From: Oscillospiraceae bacterium
GTDB lineage: Bacteria > Bacillota > Clostridia > Oscillospirales > Oscillospiraceae
Direction: 5' to 3'
NCBI GenBank assembly: GCA_022799035.1
Contig: JAAWNQ010000013.1
Coordinates: 1 to 54,565, forward strand
Length of the DNA: 54,565 bases
Shown: positions 1 through 7,966 of the stretch, in pieces
Layout of the letters: every line of letters begins with the position of its first letter
Numbering within the stretch: position 1 is the first letter of the stretch
Notes under the pieces: model-generated
The model's input: only the letters and a program-made list of their open reading frames with translations
Database searches by the model: none
Told to the model about the DNA's origin: nothing
Translations under genes and position numbers: made by a program

Positions 1-764
1 TTTCCGCCTGCGGCGGGACGAAGGTTCCGGAGGAGACGGGCCAGGGGGAGGATCTGCTGGCCAGGATCCAGGCCAAGGGGGAGATGGTGGTGGCCATGGA
101 GGGGACTTGGGCTCCCTGGACATACCATGATGAGAGCGGGGCCCTGGTGGGTTACGACACCGAGGTGGCGCAGGCCATCGCGGAGAAGCTGGGGGTCACC
201 GCCACCTTTGTGGAGGGGGAATGGGACGGCCTGCTGGCGGGCCTGGATGCGGGGCGCTATGACGTGATGGTCAACGGGGTGGATGTGACCTCTGAGCGGG
301 CGGAGAAGTATGATTTTTCCACCCCCTACGCCTATAACCGCATGGCGGTCATTGTGAAGGGAGATAACGAGGAGATCCAGAGTATGGAGAATCTCAGCGG
401 GAAAAAGACGGCCAATACTATTTCCTCCACCTATGCTGAGACTGCCCGGGCCTATGGGGCGGAGGTGACAGGGGTGGATGATCTGGCGGCCACCTTTGAG
501 CTTCTGTACTCCGGCCGGATCGACGCGACCCTCAATGCTGAGGTGACCTATTATGATTATATGGCCCAGCATCCTGAGGCTGATCTGAAGATCGCCTGTC
601 TGGCGGAGGAGGCGGACAGCGTGGCCATTCCTCTGCGGAAGGGGGAGGAGACCAAGACCCTCCGGGAGGCCATCGATCAGGCTATCGCCGAGTTGGCGGA
701 GGAGGGCGTTCTCACCGAGCTGTCCAATAAGTATTTTGGGACGGATATCTCTAAGGCGGATTGA
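1..764 (+). CDS. Amino-acid-type ABC transporter solute-binding lipoprotein (5' end missing)
   Basis: This is the 3' part of an extracytoplasmic binding protein of the SBP_bac_3 family, which captures polar amino acids for an ABC importer. The frame is open to the window edge. Its first complete codons read S-A-C-G-G, and the preceding partial codon (xTT) can only encode F, L, I or V, so the edge cuts a lipobox and the Cys is the probable lipid anchor. The mature domain starts around the segment VVAMEGTWAPWTY, followed by GYDTEVAQAIAEKLG and YDVMVNGVDVTSERAEKYDF, both typical of the family. About 20 codons of signal peptide lie outside the window. The ligand cannot be inferred. A terminator follows directly. 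Confidence 0.9.
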   Translation, partial: SACGGTKVPEETGQGEDLLARIQAKGEMVVAMEGTWAPWTYHDESGALVGYDTEVAQAIAEKLGVTATFVEGEWDGLLAGLDAGRYDVMVNGVDVTSERAEKYDFSTPYAYNRMAVIVKGDNEEIQSMENLSGKKTANTISSTYAETARAYGAEVTGVDDLAATFELLYSGRIDATLNAEVTYYDYMAQHPEADLKIACLAEEADSVAIPLRKGEETKTLREAIDQAIAELAEEGVLTELSNKYFGTDISKAD

Positions 765-776
765 GTAAAAGAATAG

Positions 777-808
777 AAAAGCGCGGGCCGTAATTGGCCC
801 GCGCTTTT
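777..808. terminator. Bidirectional intrinsic terminator
   Basis: A GC-rich stem (GCGCGGGCC, 781-789, with GGCCCGCGC, 796-804) is flanked by AAAA on the left and TTTT on the right. It can therefore end both the binding-protein transcript and the convergent rodA transcript. Confidence 0.85.
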
Positions 809-812
809 GTGT

Positions 813-2003
813 TCAGGAGAAGGAACTTCGGTCTCTCAGCCAGCTGGGGAGGGATCGGGTCTTGACGGAGGAGACCACACCCATGGCAGCAAACATGGTG
901 ATGATAGAACTGCCGCCATAGCTGAAGAAGGGAAGGGTCAGTCCCACGATGGGCAGGACGTAGAGGCACATGCCGATGTTGAGAACGCTCTGGAACAGAA
1001 GCATACCGGCGTAGCCCATGGCGGTGAGGGCGGTCATAGAGCTGGGGGCCTGCCGGGCCACCCAGACGCACCGGGCGATGATGGCTCCAAGCAGCAGGAT
1101 GATAAGGGCACAGCCCACCAAGCCAAGCTCCTCCCCGCAGACAGCGAAGATCTCATCGGTGCTTCGGGCGTTGAGGGAGGTCTCGTAGGGACTTTGGGTC
1201 TGAATGCCCTGCAGGTATCCCCGGCCGAAAAGTCCACCGGAGCCGATGGCCAGGATGGAGCGGGTCTGCTGCCAGCCTACCCCCTGGGTTTGGCTTTCCA
1301 GGGTCGCTTGGTTTCCGGTGATGTGGTCGATAACTACGGTGATCCGTCTGGCAAAGTACTGGTCGCTGATGTGGGGCCAGACCACCACGATCCCCACCAC
1401 GAGTATCGCCGCGGCCAGGGTGAACCAACGTAGCTTGACTCCGGCGCACCAGCACATGACCACAAAGAGGAACAGGTAGACCAGGGTCATACCGTAGTCT
1501 CCCGAGGCCACGGCGATGACGCCGGCGGTCATCAGAGTGTGGGCCACCAGTTGGAATACCGAGGAGACCCTGCTGATGCCCTTCTTTTGAAGGCGGGTGC
1601 ACTGCCAGGCAAAGAGAAGAATGAAGGTGAGCTTGGTGACCTCGGCAGGCTGGATATTCATTGGCAGACCGGGAAAACGGATCCAGCTCAGGTTACCTCC
1701 TGCCGGAACCCCCAAAGGGGTGCGAACCAGCAGATTGAAGCCGATGTTAAACAGGAGCAGCAGCTTCCAGGAGCGCTCCACAAAAAGCTCCACATCCACG
1801 GAGGAGAGAAGAATGTAGATCACTACGCCCAGGAGGATGCCGATGGTCTGGATGAGTACGCTGCGGTTCCGGTCCACAGTGAGGTACCGGGTGGCGGAGT
1901 AGATGAGGATAAGCCCATAGAAGCTGGCGGCCAGACATAAAGTCAGCAGCAATTTGTCCCCCCTGCGCCAAAAATCCCGCAGGGAATCCCGCAGCCAGGA
2001 CAT
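813..2003 (-). CDS. rodA: RodA/FtsW/SpoVE (SEDS) peptidoglycan glycosyltransferase
   Basis: This is a polytopic SEDS-family membrane protein of 396 residues that polymerises lipid II into glycan strands. About ten hydrophobic segments are visible. Family signatures are present: the segment LVRTPLGVPAGGNLSWI, the extracellular-loop motif STDEIFAVCGEELGLVG, and the C-terminal LPFFSYGGSSI. The motif NIQPAEVTKL, containing the conserved Glu after QP, also matches. The start has an excellent ribosome site (AAGGAGGTGACC). It stands alone, divergent from tsaE, with no penicillin-binding protein or mreBCD gene beside it. RodA is preferred over FtsW or SpoVE because no division or mur genes are adjacent, but sequence reading alone cannot settle the paralogue. 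Confidence 0.9.
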   Translation of the reverse strand: MSWLRDSLRDFWRRGDKLLLTLCLAASFYGLILIYSATRYLTVDRNRSVLIQTIGILLGVVIYILLSSVDVELFVERSWKLLLLFNIGFNLLVRTPLGVPAGGNLSWIRFPGLPMNIQPAEVTKLTFILLFAWQCTRLQKKGISRVSSVFQLVAHTLMTAGVIAVASGDYGMTLVYLFLFVVMCWCAGVKLRWFTLAAAILVVGIVVVWPHISDQYFARRITVVIDHITGNQATLESQTQGVGWQQTRSILAIGSGGLFGRGYLQGIQTQSPYETSLNARSTDEIFAVCGEELGLVGCALIILLLGAIIARCVWVARQAPSSMTALTAMGYAGMLLFQSVLNIGMCLYVLPIVGLTLPFFSYGGSSIITMFAAMGVVSSVKTRSLPSWLRDRSSFS

Positions 2004-2139
2004 AGGTGGTCACCTCCTTCTGGTTAAAATCAAGCAACGCTGAAGTTCTTGGGTGAGGACAGAGAATGCCGTAAGCCGGATAGGATCCGAACGAAGGGAC
2101 ATGGACGGCAGCCCCCTGACAGAATAAAATCTTTCCCGG

Positions 2140-2176
2140 ATAGTATACCATTTCTTTCCCAGTTGTGCTATACTAT
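2140..2176. promoter_or_regulatory. Divergent promoter region of rodA and tsaE
   Basis: Two TATACT -10 elements point away from each other: one on the plus strand at 2169-2174, preceded by TGTG to give an extended -10, and one on the minus strand at 2142-2147. They form the inverted-repeat arms ATAGTATA (2140-2147) and TATACTAT (2169-2176). Neither has a good -35 hexamer at standard distance, so the extended -10 may compensate on the tsaE side. Confidence 0.45.
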
Positions 2177-2227
2177 CAGCGGCAAATTTATAAATTCCTT
2201 ACAAATTGGACAGGAGGAGGGGATGCA

Positions 2228-2653
2228 ATGGAATACCGCACCCACAGCGAACAAGAGACGGAGGCTCTGGGGGAGAAGCTGGCAGGATCCCTGCGCCCCC
2301 GAACAGTCCTTGCCTTCACCGGGGATCTGGGGGCGGGCAAGACTGCCTTCATCCGGGGTCTTGCCCGGGGGCTTGGCGTTACCGACCGGGTCACCAGCCC
2401 AACCTTTACCATTGTCAACGAGTATGAGGGGGATCCCTTGCCCCTTTTCCATTTTGATATGTACCGCCTGACCTCCTCTGAGGAGCTTTTCGACATCGGC
2501 TGGGAGGATTATCTTCACCGGGGAGGGGTCTGTGCCGTGGAGTGGAGCGAGAACGTCGCCGACGCTTTGGATGGGGCGGTCTCTGTCGACATCCGCCGGG
2601 GTTCCGGGGACAACGACCGGATCATTACCATAGAAGGGGGGATGGAGCCGTGA
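2228..2653 (+). CDS. tsaE: tRNA threonylcarbamoyladenosine (t6A37) biosynthesis ATPase TsaE
   Basis: This 141-residue P-loop ATPase works with TsaB and TsaD to place threonylcarbamoyl on A37 of ANN-decoding tRNAs. The Walker A motif GDLGAGKT lies at residues 32-39, followed by the family segments VTSPTFTIVNEY and FHFDMYRL and the late motif EWSE. The ATG at 2228 is chosen over an upstream in-frame ATG because a GGAGGAGGGG ribosome site sits directly before it. The stop codon overlaps the GTG start of tsaB by 3 bases, indicating translational coupling. tsaD and rimI, often next in this operon, are absent here. Confidence 0.93.
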   Translation: MEYRTHSEQETEALGEKLAGSLRPRTVLAFTGDLGAGKTAFIRGLARGLGVTDRVTSPTFTIVNEYEGDPLPLFHFDMYRLTSSEELFDIGWEDYLHRGGVCAVEWSENVADALDGAVSVDIRRGSGDNDRIITIEGGMEP

Positions 2654-3363
2654 AGATACTTGCCTTGGAATCCTCCGCCATTGCCTGCTCGGTGGCTCTG
2701 TGTGAGGACGATCATCTCATTGCCCAGTCCTTCCAGAATAACGGCCTTACCCACTCGGTGACATTGATGCCCATGTGCGAGGATATGCTGAAAAACTGCG
2801 GCGTACCCTTGGCGATGGGGGAGATAGACGTCATCGCTGTGGCGGCGGGTCCCGGTTCCTTCACCGGCCTGCGGATCGGCGTCTCTGCCGCCAAAGGGCT
2901 GGGCTGGGGGATGGAGAGGCCCTGTGCCAAAGTTTCTACCCTGGAGGCGATGGCTTGGAATTTGGCTCTCTGGCCCGGAGAACTATGCTGTGTGATGGAT
3001 GCCCGGAGGAATCAGGTCTATAACGCCCGCTTCCACTCCGATGGCGAAAGGATAGAGCGGCTCTGTCCCGATCGGGCCATCAGCGTGGAGGAGCTGGGCC
3101 AGGAGCTAAAAAATAGCCGCAAAGAGCAAATTTTAGTTGGAGACGGCGCCCAGTTGTGCTATAATCAATTTATAAAAATGGGTCTTTCCGTTCGTATGGC
3201 CCCTCCCAATCTGCGGTATCAGAGCGCTTGGGGGGTGGCACGTGCGGCACTGGAGCAGGCCCGGAGCGGGAGTCTCGTTACCGCCGGGGAACTGGTGCCC
3301 GAATATCACCGTCTGTCTCAGGCGGAACGGGAACGGCTGGAGCGGGAGCAGTCCAAAAAATAA
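2650..3363 (+). CDS. tsaB: t6A biosynthesis dimerisation partner TsaB (YeaZ)
   Basis: This 237-residue protein has the ASKHA fold and acts as the inactive partner that scaffolds TsaD. The N-terminus KILALESSAIACSVAL and the signature AAGPGSFTGLRIG are diagnostic. The GTG start is set by its overlap with the tsaE stop codon. Family length is normally 210-240 residues, so the gene is complete. The C-terminal charged tail (ERERLEREQ) is variable in the family. A promoter-like sequence lies inside its 3' third and may serve upp. Confidence 0.92.
   Translation: MKILALESSAIACSVALCEDDHLIAQSFQNNGLTHSVTLMPMCEDMLKNCGVPLAMGEIDVIAVAAGPGSFTGLRIGVSAAKGLGWGMERPCAKVSTLEAMAWNLALWPGELCCVMDARRNQVYNARFHSDGERIERLCPDRAISVEELGQELKNSRKEQILVGDGAQLCYNQFIKMGLSVRMAPPNLRYQSAWGVARAALEQARSGSLVTAGELVPEYHRLSQAERERLEREQSKK
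3137..3165 (+). promoter_or_regulatory. Candidate intragenic promoter inside tsaB, for upp
   Basis: TTGGAG (3137-3142) is followed after 17 nt by TATAAT (3160-3165), with TGTGC directly before the -10. It lies 217 nt upstream of upp. The 15-mer CCCAGTTGTGCTATA also occurs at the tsaE promoter (from 2158). Confidence 0.45.
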
Positions 3364-3381
3364 TGGAAGGGGAACGACAGC

Positions 3382-4023
3382 ATGTACGAAGGAAACAGCA
3401 AAGTCCACATCATGGACCATCCCCTGGTGGCCCACAAGCTGACCATTATGCGGAAGAAGGAGACCAGCGTAAAGGATTTCCGGGAGCTGGTAGGGGAGGT
3501 GGGTATGCTCATCACCTATGAGGCCACCCGGGACCTGCCCTTGACCACCAAGGAGATCGAGACCCCTATCTGTAAGAGCCAGCAGCCCACCTTGGCGGGA
3601 AAGAAGATCGCCGTGGTCCCCATCCTCCGGGCCGGCCTGGGTCTGGTGGACGGAGTTCTGAAGATGGTTCCTTCCGCCCGGGTGGGACATATTGGGATGT
3701 TCCGGGATGAGGAGACGCTGGAACCCCACGTATACTTCTGCAAGATGCCCAAGGATATCGCCGAGCGGGACATCATGATCGTAGATCCTATGCTGGCTAC
3801 CGGAGGCTCGGCCTGTGCGGCCATTGGGGAGATGAAGAAGCGGGGGTGCAAGAATATTAAGCTTATGGTTCTGGTAGCCGCGCCCCAGGGGGTCGACGCA
3901 GTCCAGGCAGAGCACCCCGATGTGGATATTTATGTTGGGGCGGTGGACGAGAAGCTCAATGAAGTGGGTTATATCGTTCCCGGCCTGGGTGACGCGGGAG
4001 ACCGTATTTTCGGCACAAAATAA
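3382..4023 (+). CDS. upp: Uracil phosphoribosyltransferase
   Basis: This 213-residue enzyme converts uracil and PRPP to UMP in pyrimidine salvage. The PRPP-binding loop [14 protein letters not shown], the segment [13 protein letters not shown] and the C-terminal [17 protein letters not shown], which contacts uracil, are all present. Length and start are typical of the family. It follows tsaB by 18 nt and precedes the transketolase genes by 49 nt; transketolase makes the pentose phosphates from which PRPP derives, so co-expression would be sensible. Confidence 0.95.
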   Translation: MYEGNSKVHIMDHPLVAHKLTIMRKKETSVKDFRELVGEVGMLITYEATRDLPLTTKEIETPICKSQQPTLAGKKIAVVPILRAGLGLVDGVLKMVPSARVGHIGMFRDEETLEPHVYFCKMPKDIAERDIMIVDPMLATGGSACAAIGEMKKRGCKNIKLMVLVAAPQGVDAVQAEHPDVDIYVGAVDEKLNEVGYIVPGLGDAGDRIFGTK

Positions 4024-4072
4024 GCTTTACTCACCACTATTTTTATTACAGGAAGAAAGGCAGGAATTACAC

Positions 4073-4918
4073 ATGGACATGAAGGAACAAAAGGTCCTGG
4101 CCCTCACTGCGGCCAAGGCCCGCTCCCTGGCCATGGATGAGGTCTACACCGCCGGCGCGGGCCATATCGGCGGCTCCCTCTCCATCACCGATGTACTGAC
4201 CACTCTCTACTTCCGCATTATGAAGGTGGATCCCAAGAACCCCAAGGATCCTGACCGGGATCGGTTTGTATTGTCCAAGGGTCACACCACTCCCGCCCTC
4301 TATGCGGTCCTGGCTCTGCGGGGCTTTTTCCCGGAGGAGGAGCTGAAGCTCTTCCGCTCTATCAAGGGCCACCTGTCCGGTCACCCCGACATGGTTCATG
4401 TGCCCGGGGTAGATATGTCCACCGGATCCCTGGGACAGGGGATCTCCGCCGCTGTAGGCATGGCTTTGGCAGGGAAAGTGGACAAAAAGGATTACCGGGT
4501 CTACGCCGCTCTGGGCGATGGCGAGATCGAGGAGGGCCAGGTCTGGGAGGCCGCTATGGCCGCCGCCAAGTACCATCTGGACAATCTCTGCGCTGTGGTG
4601 GATGTGAACGGTCTCCAGATCGACGGCTCCACCGCTGATGTGATGCCCTCTGAGCCGCTGGACCAGAAATTCGCGGCCTTTAACTGGAATGTGATCAAGG
4701 TGGACGGCCATGACCTGGCCGCCATTGCCGCTGCCTTCGAGGCGGCCGCCGCCCACAAGGGACAGCCCACGGTGATCCTGGCAAAGACCACCAAGGGCAA
4801 GGGCGTCTCCTTCATGGAGAATGACGCCGGGTGGCATGGAAAGGCTCCCAATGAGGAGCAGTATGCCAAGGCCCATGAAGAATTGGCCGCCCGGATCGCA
4901 GAATTGGAGGTGGAGTGA
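4073..4918 (+). CDS. Transketolase, N-terminal (thiamine-diphosphate-binding) subunit
   Basis: This is the first half of a split transketolase (281 residues), which transfers two-carbon ketol units in the non-oxidative pentose phosphate pathway. The thiamine diphosphate motif runs from GDGEIEEGQVWEA to VDVNGLQIDG. The early segment AGHIGGSLSITDVL and SKGHTTPALYAVL line the active site. ATG 4073 is preferred over an in-frame ATG two codons later. The second subunit begins 2 nt after the stop codon, so the two halves are presumably made together. Split transketolases are common in Clostridia. Confidence 0.92.
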   Translation: MDMKEQKVLALTAAKARSLAMDEVYTAGAGHIGGSLSITDVLTTLYFRIMKVDPKNPKDPDRDRFVLSKGHTTPALYAVLALRGFFPEEELKLFRSIKGHLSGHPDMVHVPGVDMSTGSLGQGISAAVGMALAGKVDKKDYRVYAALGDGEIEEGQVWEAAMAAAKYHLDNLCAVVDVNGLQIDGSTADVMPSEPLDQKFAAFNWNVIKVDGHDLAAIAAAFEAAAAHKGQPTVILAKTTKGKGVSFMENDAGWHGKAPNEEQYAKAHEELAARIAELEVE

Positions 4919-4919
4919 G

Positions 4920-5867
4920 ATGGCGGATAAAATCGCAACGAGAGCCGCTTACGGTGAGGCCATTGTGGCCCTGGCTCAGGAGTATCCCGAACTGGTGGTG
5001 CTGGACGCGGATCTGGCCAGCGCCACCATGACCAAAAAGTTTTCCCAGACCTATCCTGACCGCTTTTTCGACATGGGGATCGCCGAGTGCAACATGGTGG
5101 GCGTGGCCGCGGGCTTGGCCGCCTGTGGCAAGAAGCCTTTTGTGAACTCCTTCGCCATGTTTTCCGCCGGACGTGCCTTCGAGCAGGTCCGTAACAGCGT
5201 GGCCTACCCCCACCTGAACGTGAAGGTGGTGGGCTCCCACGGCGGTCTCAGCGTGGGCGAGGACGGCGCCACCCACCAGTGCTGTGAGGACATGGCTCTC
5301 ATGCGCTCCATTCCGGGCATGGTGGTCTGCTGCCCCTGTGACGGCAACGAGATGACCGCCGCGGTGAAGGCGTTTTTGGACTATGACGGCCCTGCCTATC
5401 TGCGGATGTGCCGCTTGGCGACGGAGAATGTTACCGATAGGATCCCCGGCTATAAGTTTGAGCTGGGGAAGGGCGTCACCCTCCGGGAGGGAAATGACGT
5501 GACCATCATCGCTGTGGGCCTTATGGTTATGGAGGCTCTGAAGGCGGCTGACATGCTGGCTTCGGAGGGGATCCACGCCCGGGTCATCGACATGCATACC
5601 GTCAAGCCCTTGGATACGGAGCTGGTGAAGAAGGCTGCCCAGGAGACGGGCTGTATTGTCACCAGTGAGGAGCACAGCATTATCGGCGGCCTGGGTGAGG
5701 CGGTGTGCGCCTACCTCAGTGAGCATTGCCCTGTTCCCGTGCTGCGCCACGGGGTGGAGGATACCTTTGGCCGTTCAGGCAAGGCGCCTCTGGTCCTGGA
5801 GCATTACGGCCTTACCGCGGAGAAGTTAGCGGAGAAAGCCCGTCAGGCGATAAAACTGAAGAAGTAA
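4920..5867 (+). CDS. Transketolase, C-terminal (pyrimidine-binding) subunit
   Basis: This is the 315-residue partner of the preceding gene, carrying the pyrimidine-binding and C-terminal transketolase domains. The catalytic Glu lies in the motif FFDMGIAECNMVGVAAGLA, and GSHGGLSVGEDGATHQ follows. The C-terminal domain has VIDMHTVKPLD and TSEEHSIIGGLG, which also occur in DXS and pyruvate dehydrogenase beta subunits. DXS is excluded by the split arrangement and the N-terminal partner. The spacing from the first subunit gives translational coupling. Confidence 0.92.
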   Translation: MADKIATRAAYGEAIVALAQEYPELVVLDADLASATMTKKFSQTYPDRFFDMGIAECNMVGVAAGLAACGKKPFVNSFAMFSAGRAFEQVRNSVAYPHLNVKVVGSHGGLSVGEDGATHQCCEDMALMRSIPGMVVCCPCDGNEMTAAVKAFLDYDGPAYLRMCRLATENVTDRIPGYKFELGKGVTLREGNDVTIIAVGLMVMEALKAADMLASEGIHARVIDMHTVKPLDTELVKKAAQETGCIVTSEEHSIIGGLGEAVCAYLSEHCPVPVLRHGVEDTFGRSGKAPLVLEHYGLTAEKLAEKARQAIKLKK

Positions 5868-5879
5868 GGAAGATCATCT

Positions 5880-6707
5880 TTGTCTATCAAACTCATTGTC
5901 ACCGACATGGACGGCACTCTCTTTGACGACGACCATGTTACCGTCCCCGCCCGGAATGTGGCCGCTTTTCGGAAGGCACGGGAGCGGGGAGTCAAGCTGG
6001 CCCTGGCCAGTGGACGGACCTGGAGTATTCTGCGGGATGCGGCGGAGCAACTGGGGGGCGTGGATTATGCCATTCTCTCCAACGGCGCCGCCATCCGGGA
6101 GTCGGCTACCGGGGAGTACATCTATGAAAACGGATTTCCCAACGCCCAGGCCCAGGCTCTGATCAAGGGGCTGGTCCGGGAGGATCTGCCTTTTGAGGTC
6201 TATTGCCGGGGACAGAATTACCTCCGGCCCATGGATACCAGTCGTTTGGGGGAGGCCCTTTTGAGTCCCGACTTTGCGGAACTCTACCTGAAGCGGGGGG
6301 TGGTCCTTGCCCCCGACCTGGCCGCCGCCCTGGAGGGGCGTCCCATGGAGAAGATCAATCTGTTCTATGCTCCGCCGGAGCGGCAGGAGATTCTTTGGGA
6401 GATGGCCCGGGCCACCGGCCCGGTGGAGATCTCCAAGGCTCTGGAGCGGAACATGGAGTTCAATTACGGCGGGGCCAGCAAGGGGACGGCCCTGGCCGCC
6501 CTGGCCGCCCGCCTGGGCTTCGCCCCCGAGGAGGTCATGGCCTTCGGAGACGCGGGGAACGACCTGACCATGCTTCGGTGGGCGGGGTGGTCCTTCGCCA
6601 TGGAAAACGCCACGGAGGAGGCCAAGGCCGCCGCCAAATACCAGACCGCCTCCAATCGGGAGGCGGGAGTGGGTCAGGCAGTGGAAAAGTACGTCTTAGA
6701 GGTCTAA
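5880..6707 (+). CDS. Cof-type HAD phosphatase (HAD-IIB)
   Basis: This 275-residue haloacid-dehalogenase-type phosphatase probably acts on small phosphorylated metabolites or sugar phosphates. Motif I is DMDGTLFDDD near the N-terminus, motif II sits in LALASGRT, and motif IV is FGDAGNDLTML near residue 220. The cap domain in between is the C2B type seen in Cof, YidA and related proteins. The TTG start at 5880 is preceded by AAGGAAG at suitable distance and is the only start that keeps motif I complete. It follows the transketolase genes by 12 nt and ends at a terminator, so it closes that operon. Substrate unknown. Confidence 0.88.
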   Translation: MSIKLIVTDMDGTLFDDDHVTVPARNVAAFRKARERGVKLALASGRTWSILRDAAEQLGGVDYAILSNGAAIRESATGEYIYENGFPNAQAQALIKGLVREDLPFEVYCRGQNYLRPMDTSRLGEALLSPDFAELYLKRGVVLAPDLAAALEGRPMEKINLFYAPPERQEILWEMARATGPVEISKALERNMEFNYGGASKGTALAALAARLGFAPEEVMAFGDAGNDLTMLRWAGWSFAMENATEEAKAAAKYQTASNREAGVGQAVEKYVLEV

Positions 6708-6720
6708 GGAAGGACCGACA

Positions 6721-6749
6721 GCGGCGTCCGTTATGCGGACGCCGCTTTT
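6721..6749 (+). terminator. Intrinsic terminator after the upp-transketolase-HAD run
   Basis: A perfect 10-bp stem (GCGGCGTCCG, 6721-6730, with CGGACGCCGC, 6736-6745), a 5-nt loop and TTTT. Confidence 0.85.
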
Positions 6750-6801
6750 CCATAGGGAAGACCATGTAAAAAAGACGGGCGAAACTGAAAGGGAAAGATG
6801 A

Positions 6802-6830
6802 TAGACGAAAGGGTTCAAATTCGGTATACT
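6802..6830 (+). promoter_or_regulatory. Promoter of the XRE-family gene
   Basis: TAGACG (6802-6807), 17 nt, then TATACT (6825-6830), ending 22 nt before the start codon. The -35 is weak. Confidence 0.45.
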
Positions 6831-6852
6831 GAGTGGCAAAGGAGGCGAAAAA

Positions 6853-7329
6853 ATGGAATTAGGAAACCATTTGCTTGAAGCGAGAAAGAAACAGGGCTTT
6901 TCCCAGGAGGAGGTGGCGGAGAAATTGGGGGTGAGCCGCCAGACCATCTCCAAGTGGGAGACAGGGGAGACCATTCCCGACATCCGTCAGGCCAAACGGC
7001 TGTCTGCGCTCTATCATGTGACGCTGGACGAGCTCATCGCCTTTGACCTGGAGGTCCAGGAGGTGGAGGAGGCCATAGAGCGCACCAGCGAGACGCTGAA
7101 CGAAAAGGTGGACTGGACCAAGGCCTGGGGAAAGAAATATCCCGTCCTGCTCCAGTATCAGGAGACGGTGGACGTGGAGCGCTACGCCAACCGCCTGAGC
7201 TCCCTTCTGGAGGAACTGAAGAGGGAGTACGGGTACAATGAGTTGGATACCTTCCTGGTGCTGAAGGATATTCTGGCCCAGGTGTGGTACCGGCGAAAAA
7301 AGCTTCAAAAAGAGGAGGGACGGCCGTAA
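6853..7329 (+). CDS. XRE-family helix-turn-helix transcriptional regulator
   Basis: This is a 158-residue DNA-binding regulator. The Cro/C1-type HTH spans residues 1-62 (QEEVAEKLGVSRQTISKWE, then a second part ending in LYHVTLDELI). The C-terminal part, rich in Glu, Lys and aromatic residues and probably helical, matches no domain I recognise and may dimerise or sense a signal. It is monocistronic, with its own promoter, a GGAGG site and a terminator that contains its stop codon. Its targets cannot be read from the sequence; autoregulation is common in this family. Confidence 0.85.
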   Translation: MELGNHLLEARKKQGFSQEEVAEKLGVSRQTISKWETGETIPDIRQAKRLSALYHVTLDELIAFDLEVQEVEEAIERTSETLNEKVDWTKAWGKKYPVLLQYQETVDVERYANRLSSLLEELKREYGYNELDTFLVLKDILAQVWYRRKKLQKEEGRP

Positions 7330-7342
7330 GGCCGTCCTTTTT
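7318..7342 (+). terminator. Intrinsic terminator overlapping the XRE gene's stop codon
   Basis: GGACGGCC (7318-7325), loop GTAA, GGCCGTCC (7330-7337), then five T. The TAA stop codon (7327-7329) is part of the loop, so the last codons form the stem. Confidence 0.85.
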
Positions 7343-7459
7343 CGTAAGATATGGGATGGGAACCTCACCCCGCTGTTTGCCGTCTAAAGAAAAAAGATCC
7401 CGCTTTCTGTGACAATTCCACCCCCAACTTTGAGTTTGTAGTGAAAGGAGGTTCTGCCT

Positions 7460-7966
7460 ATGGAGAACAAGCCGCTGCGTACGGGCGGCGAGTTGGAGGA
7501 GATCATCCACCGCTATCAGAACATGGTCTACGGTCTGGCCCTGGCCCGGACCGGGTCGGCCGCCGACGCGGACGACGTGTTTCAGGAGACCTTTCTGGCC
7601 TACTACCGCGCGGGAAAAACCTTCCGGGAGGAGGAGCACCGCAAGGCCTGGCTTCTCCGCACCGCCCTGAACCTGAGCCGCCGGATTACCGCCTCCACCT
7701 ACCGGAGCAAGGTGGTGCCTCTGGAGGAGGGGGAGGGGGTGGCGCTGCCCTTCCGGGAGCCTGAGGAGAACCGGGTCTGGCAGGCCCTCCGGAGCCTTGC
7801 TGAGGACTACCGCCTGCCCATTTACCTCTTTTACTTCGAGGAGCTGTCCACCCAGGAGATCGCCAGGGTCCTGGCCATCCGTCCCGGCGCGGTGCGGATG
7901 CGGCTGAGCCGGGGGAGAGACCAGCTCCGCACCCTTTTGAAAGGAGACTATTTTCATGGAGAATGA
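7460..7966 (+). CDS. ECF-type RNA polymerase sigma factor
   Basis: This 168-residue sigma-70-family factor contains only regions 2 and 4, as expected for extracytoplasmic-function factors. Region 2 spans about residues 12-75, with YGLALARTGSAADADDVFQE. Region 4 spans about residues 105-160, with FEELSTQEIARVLAIRPGAV as the helix-turn-helix that reads the -35. AAAGGAGG precedes the ATG. It overlaps the next gene by 11 bases. That gene encodes a membrane protein, the usual arrangement for a sigma factor and its membrane-held regulator. Confidence 0.88.
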   Translation: MENKPLRTGGELEEIIHRYQNMVYGLALARTGSAADADDVFQETFLAYYRAGKTFREEEHRKAWLLRTALNLSRRITASTYRSKVVPLEEGEGVALPFREPEENRVWQALRSLAEDYRLPIYLFYFEELSTQEIARVLAIRPGAVRMRLSRGRDQLRTLLKGDYFHGE

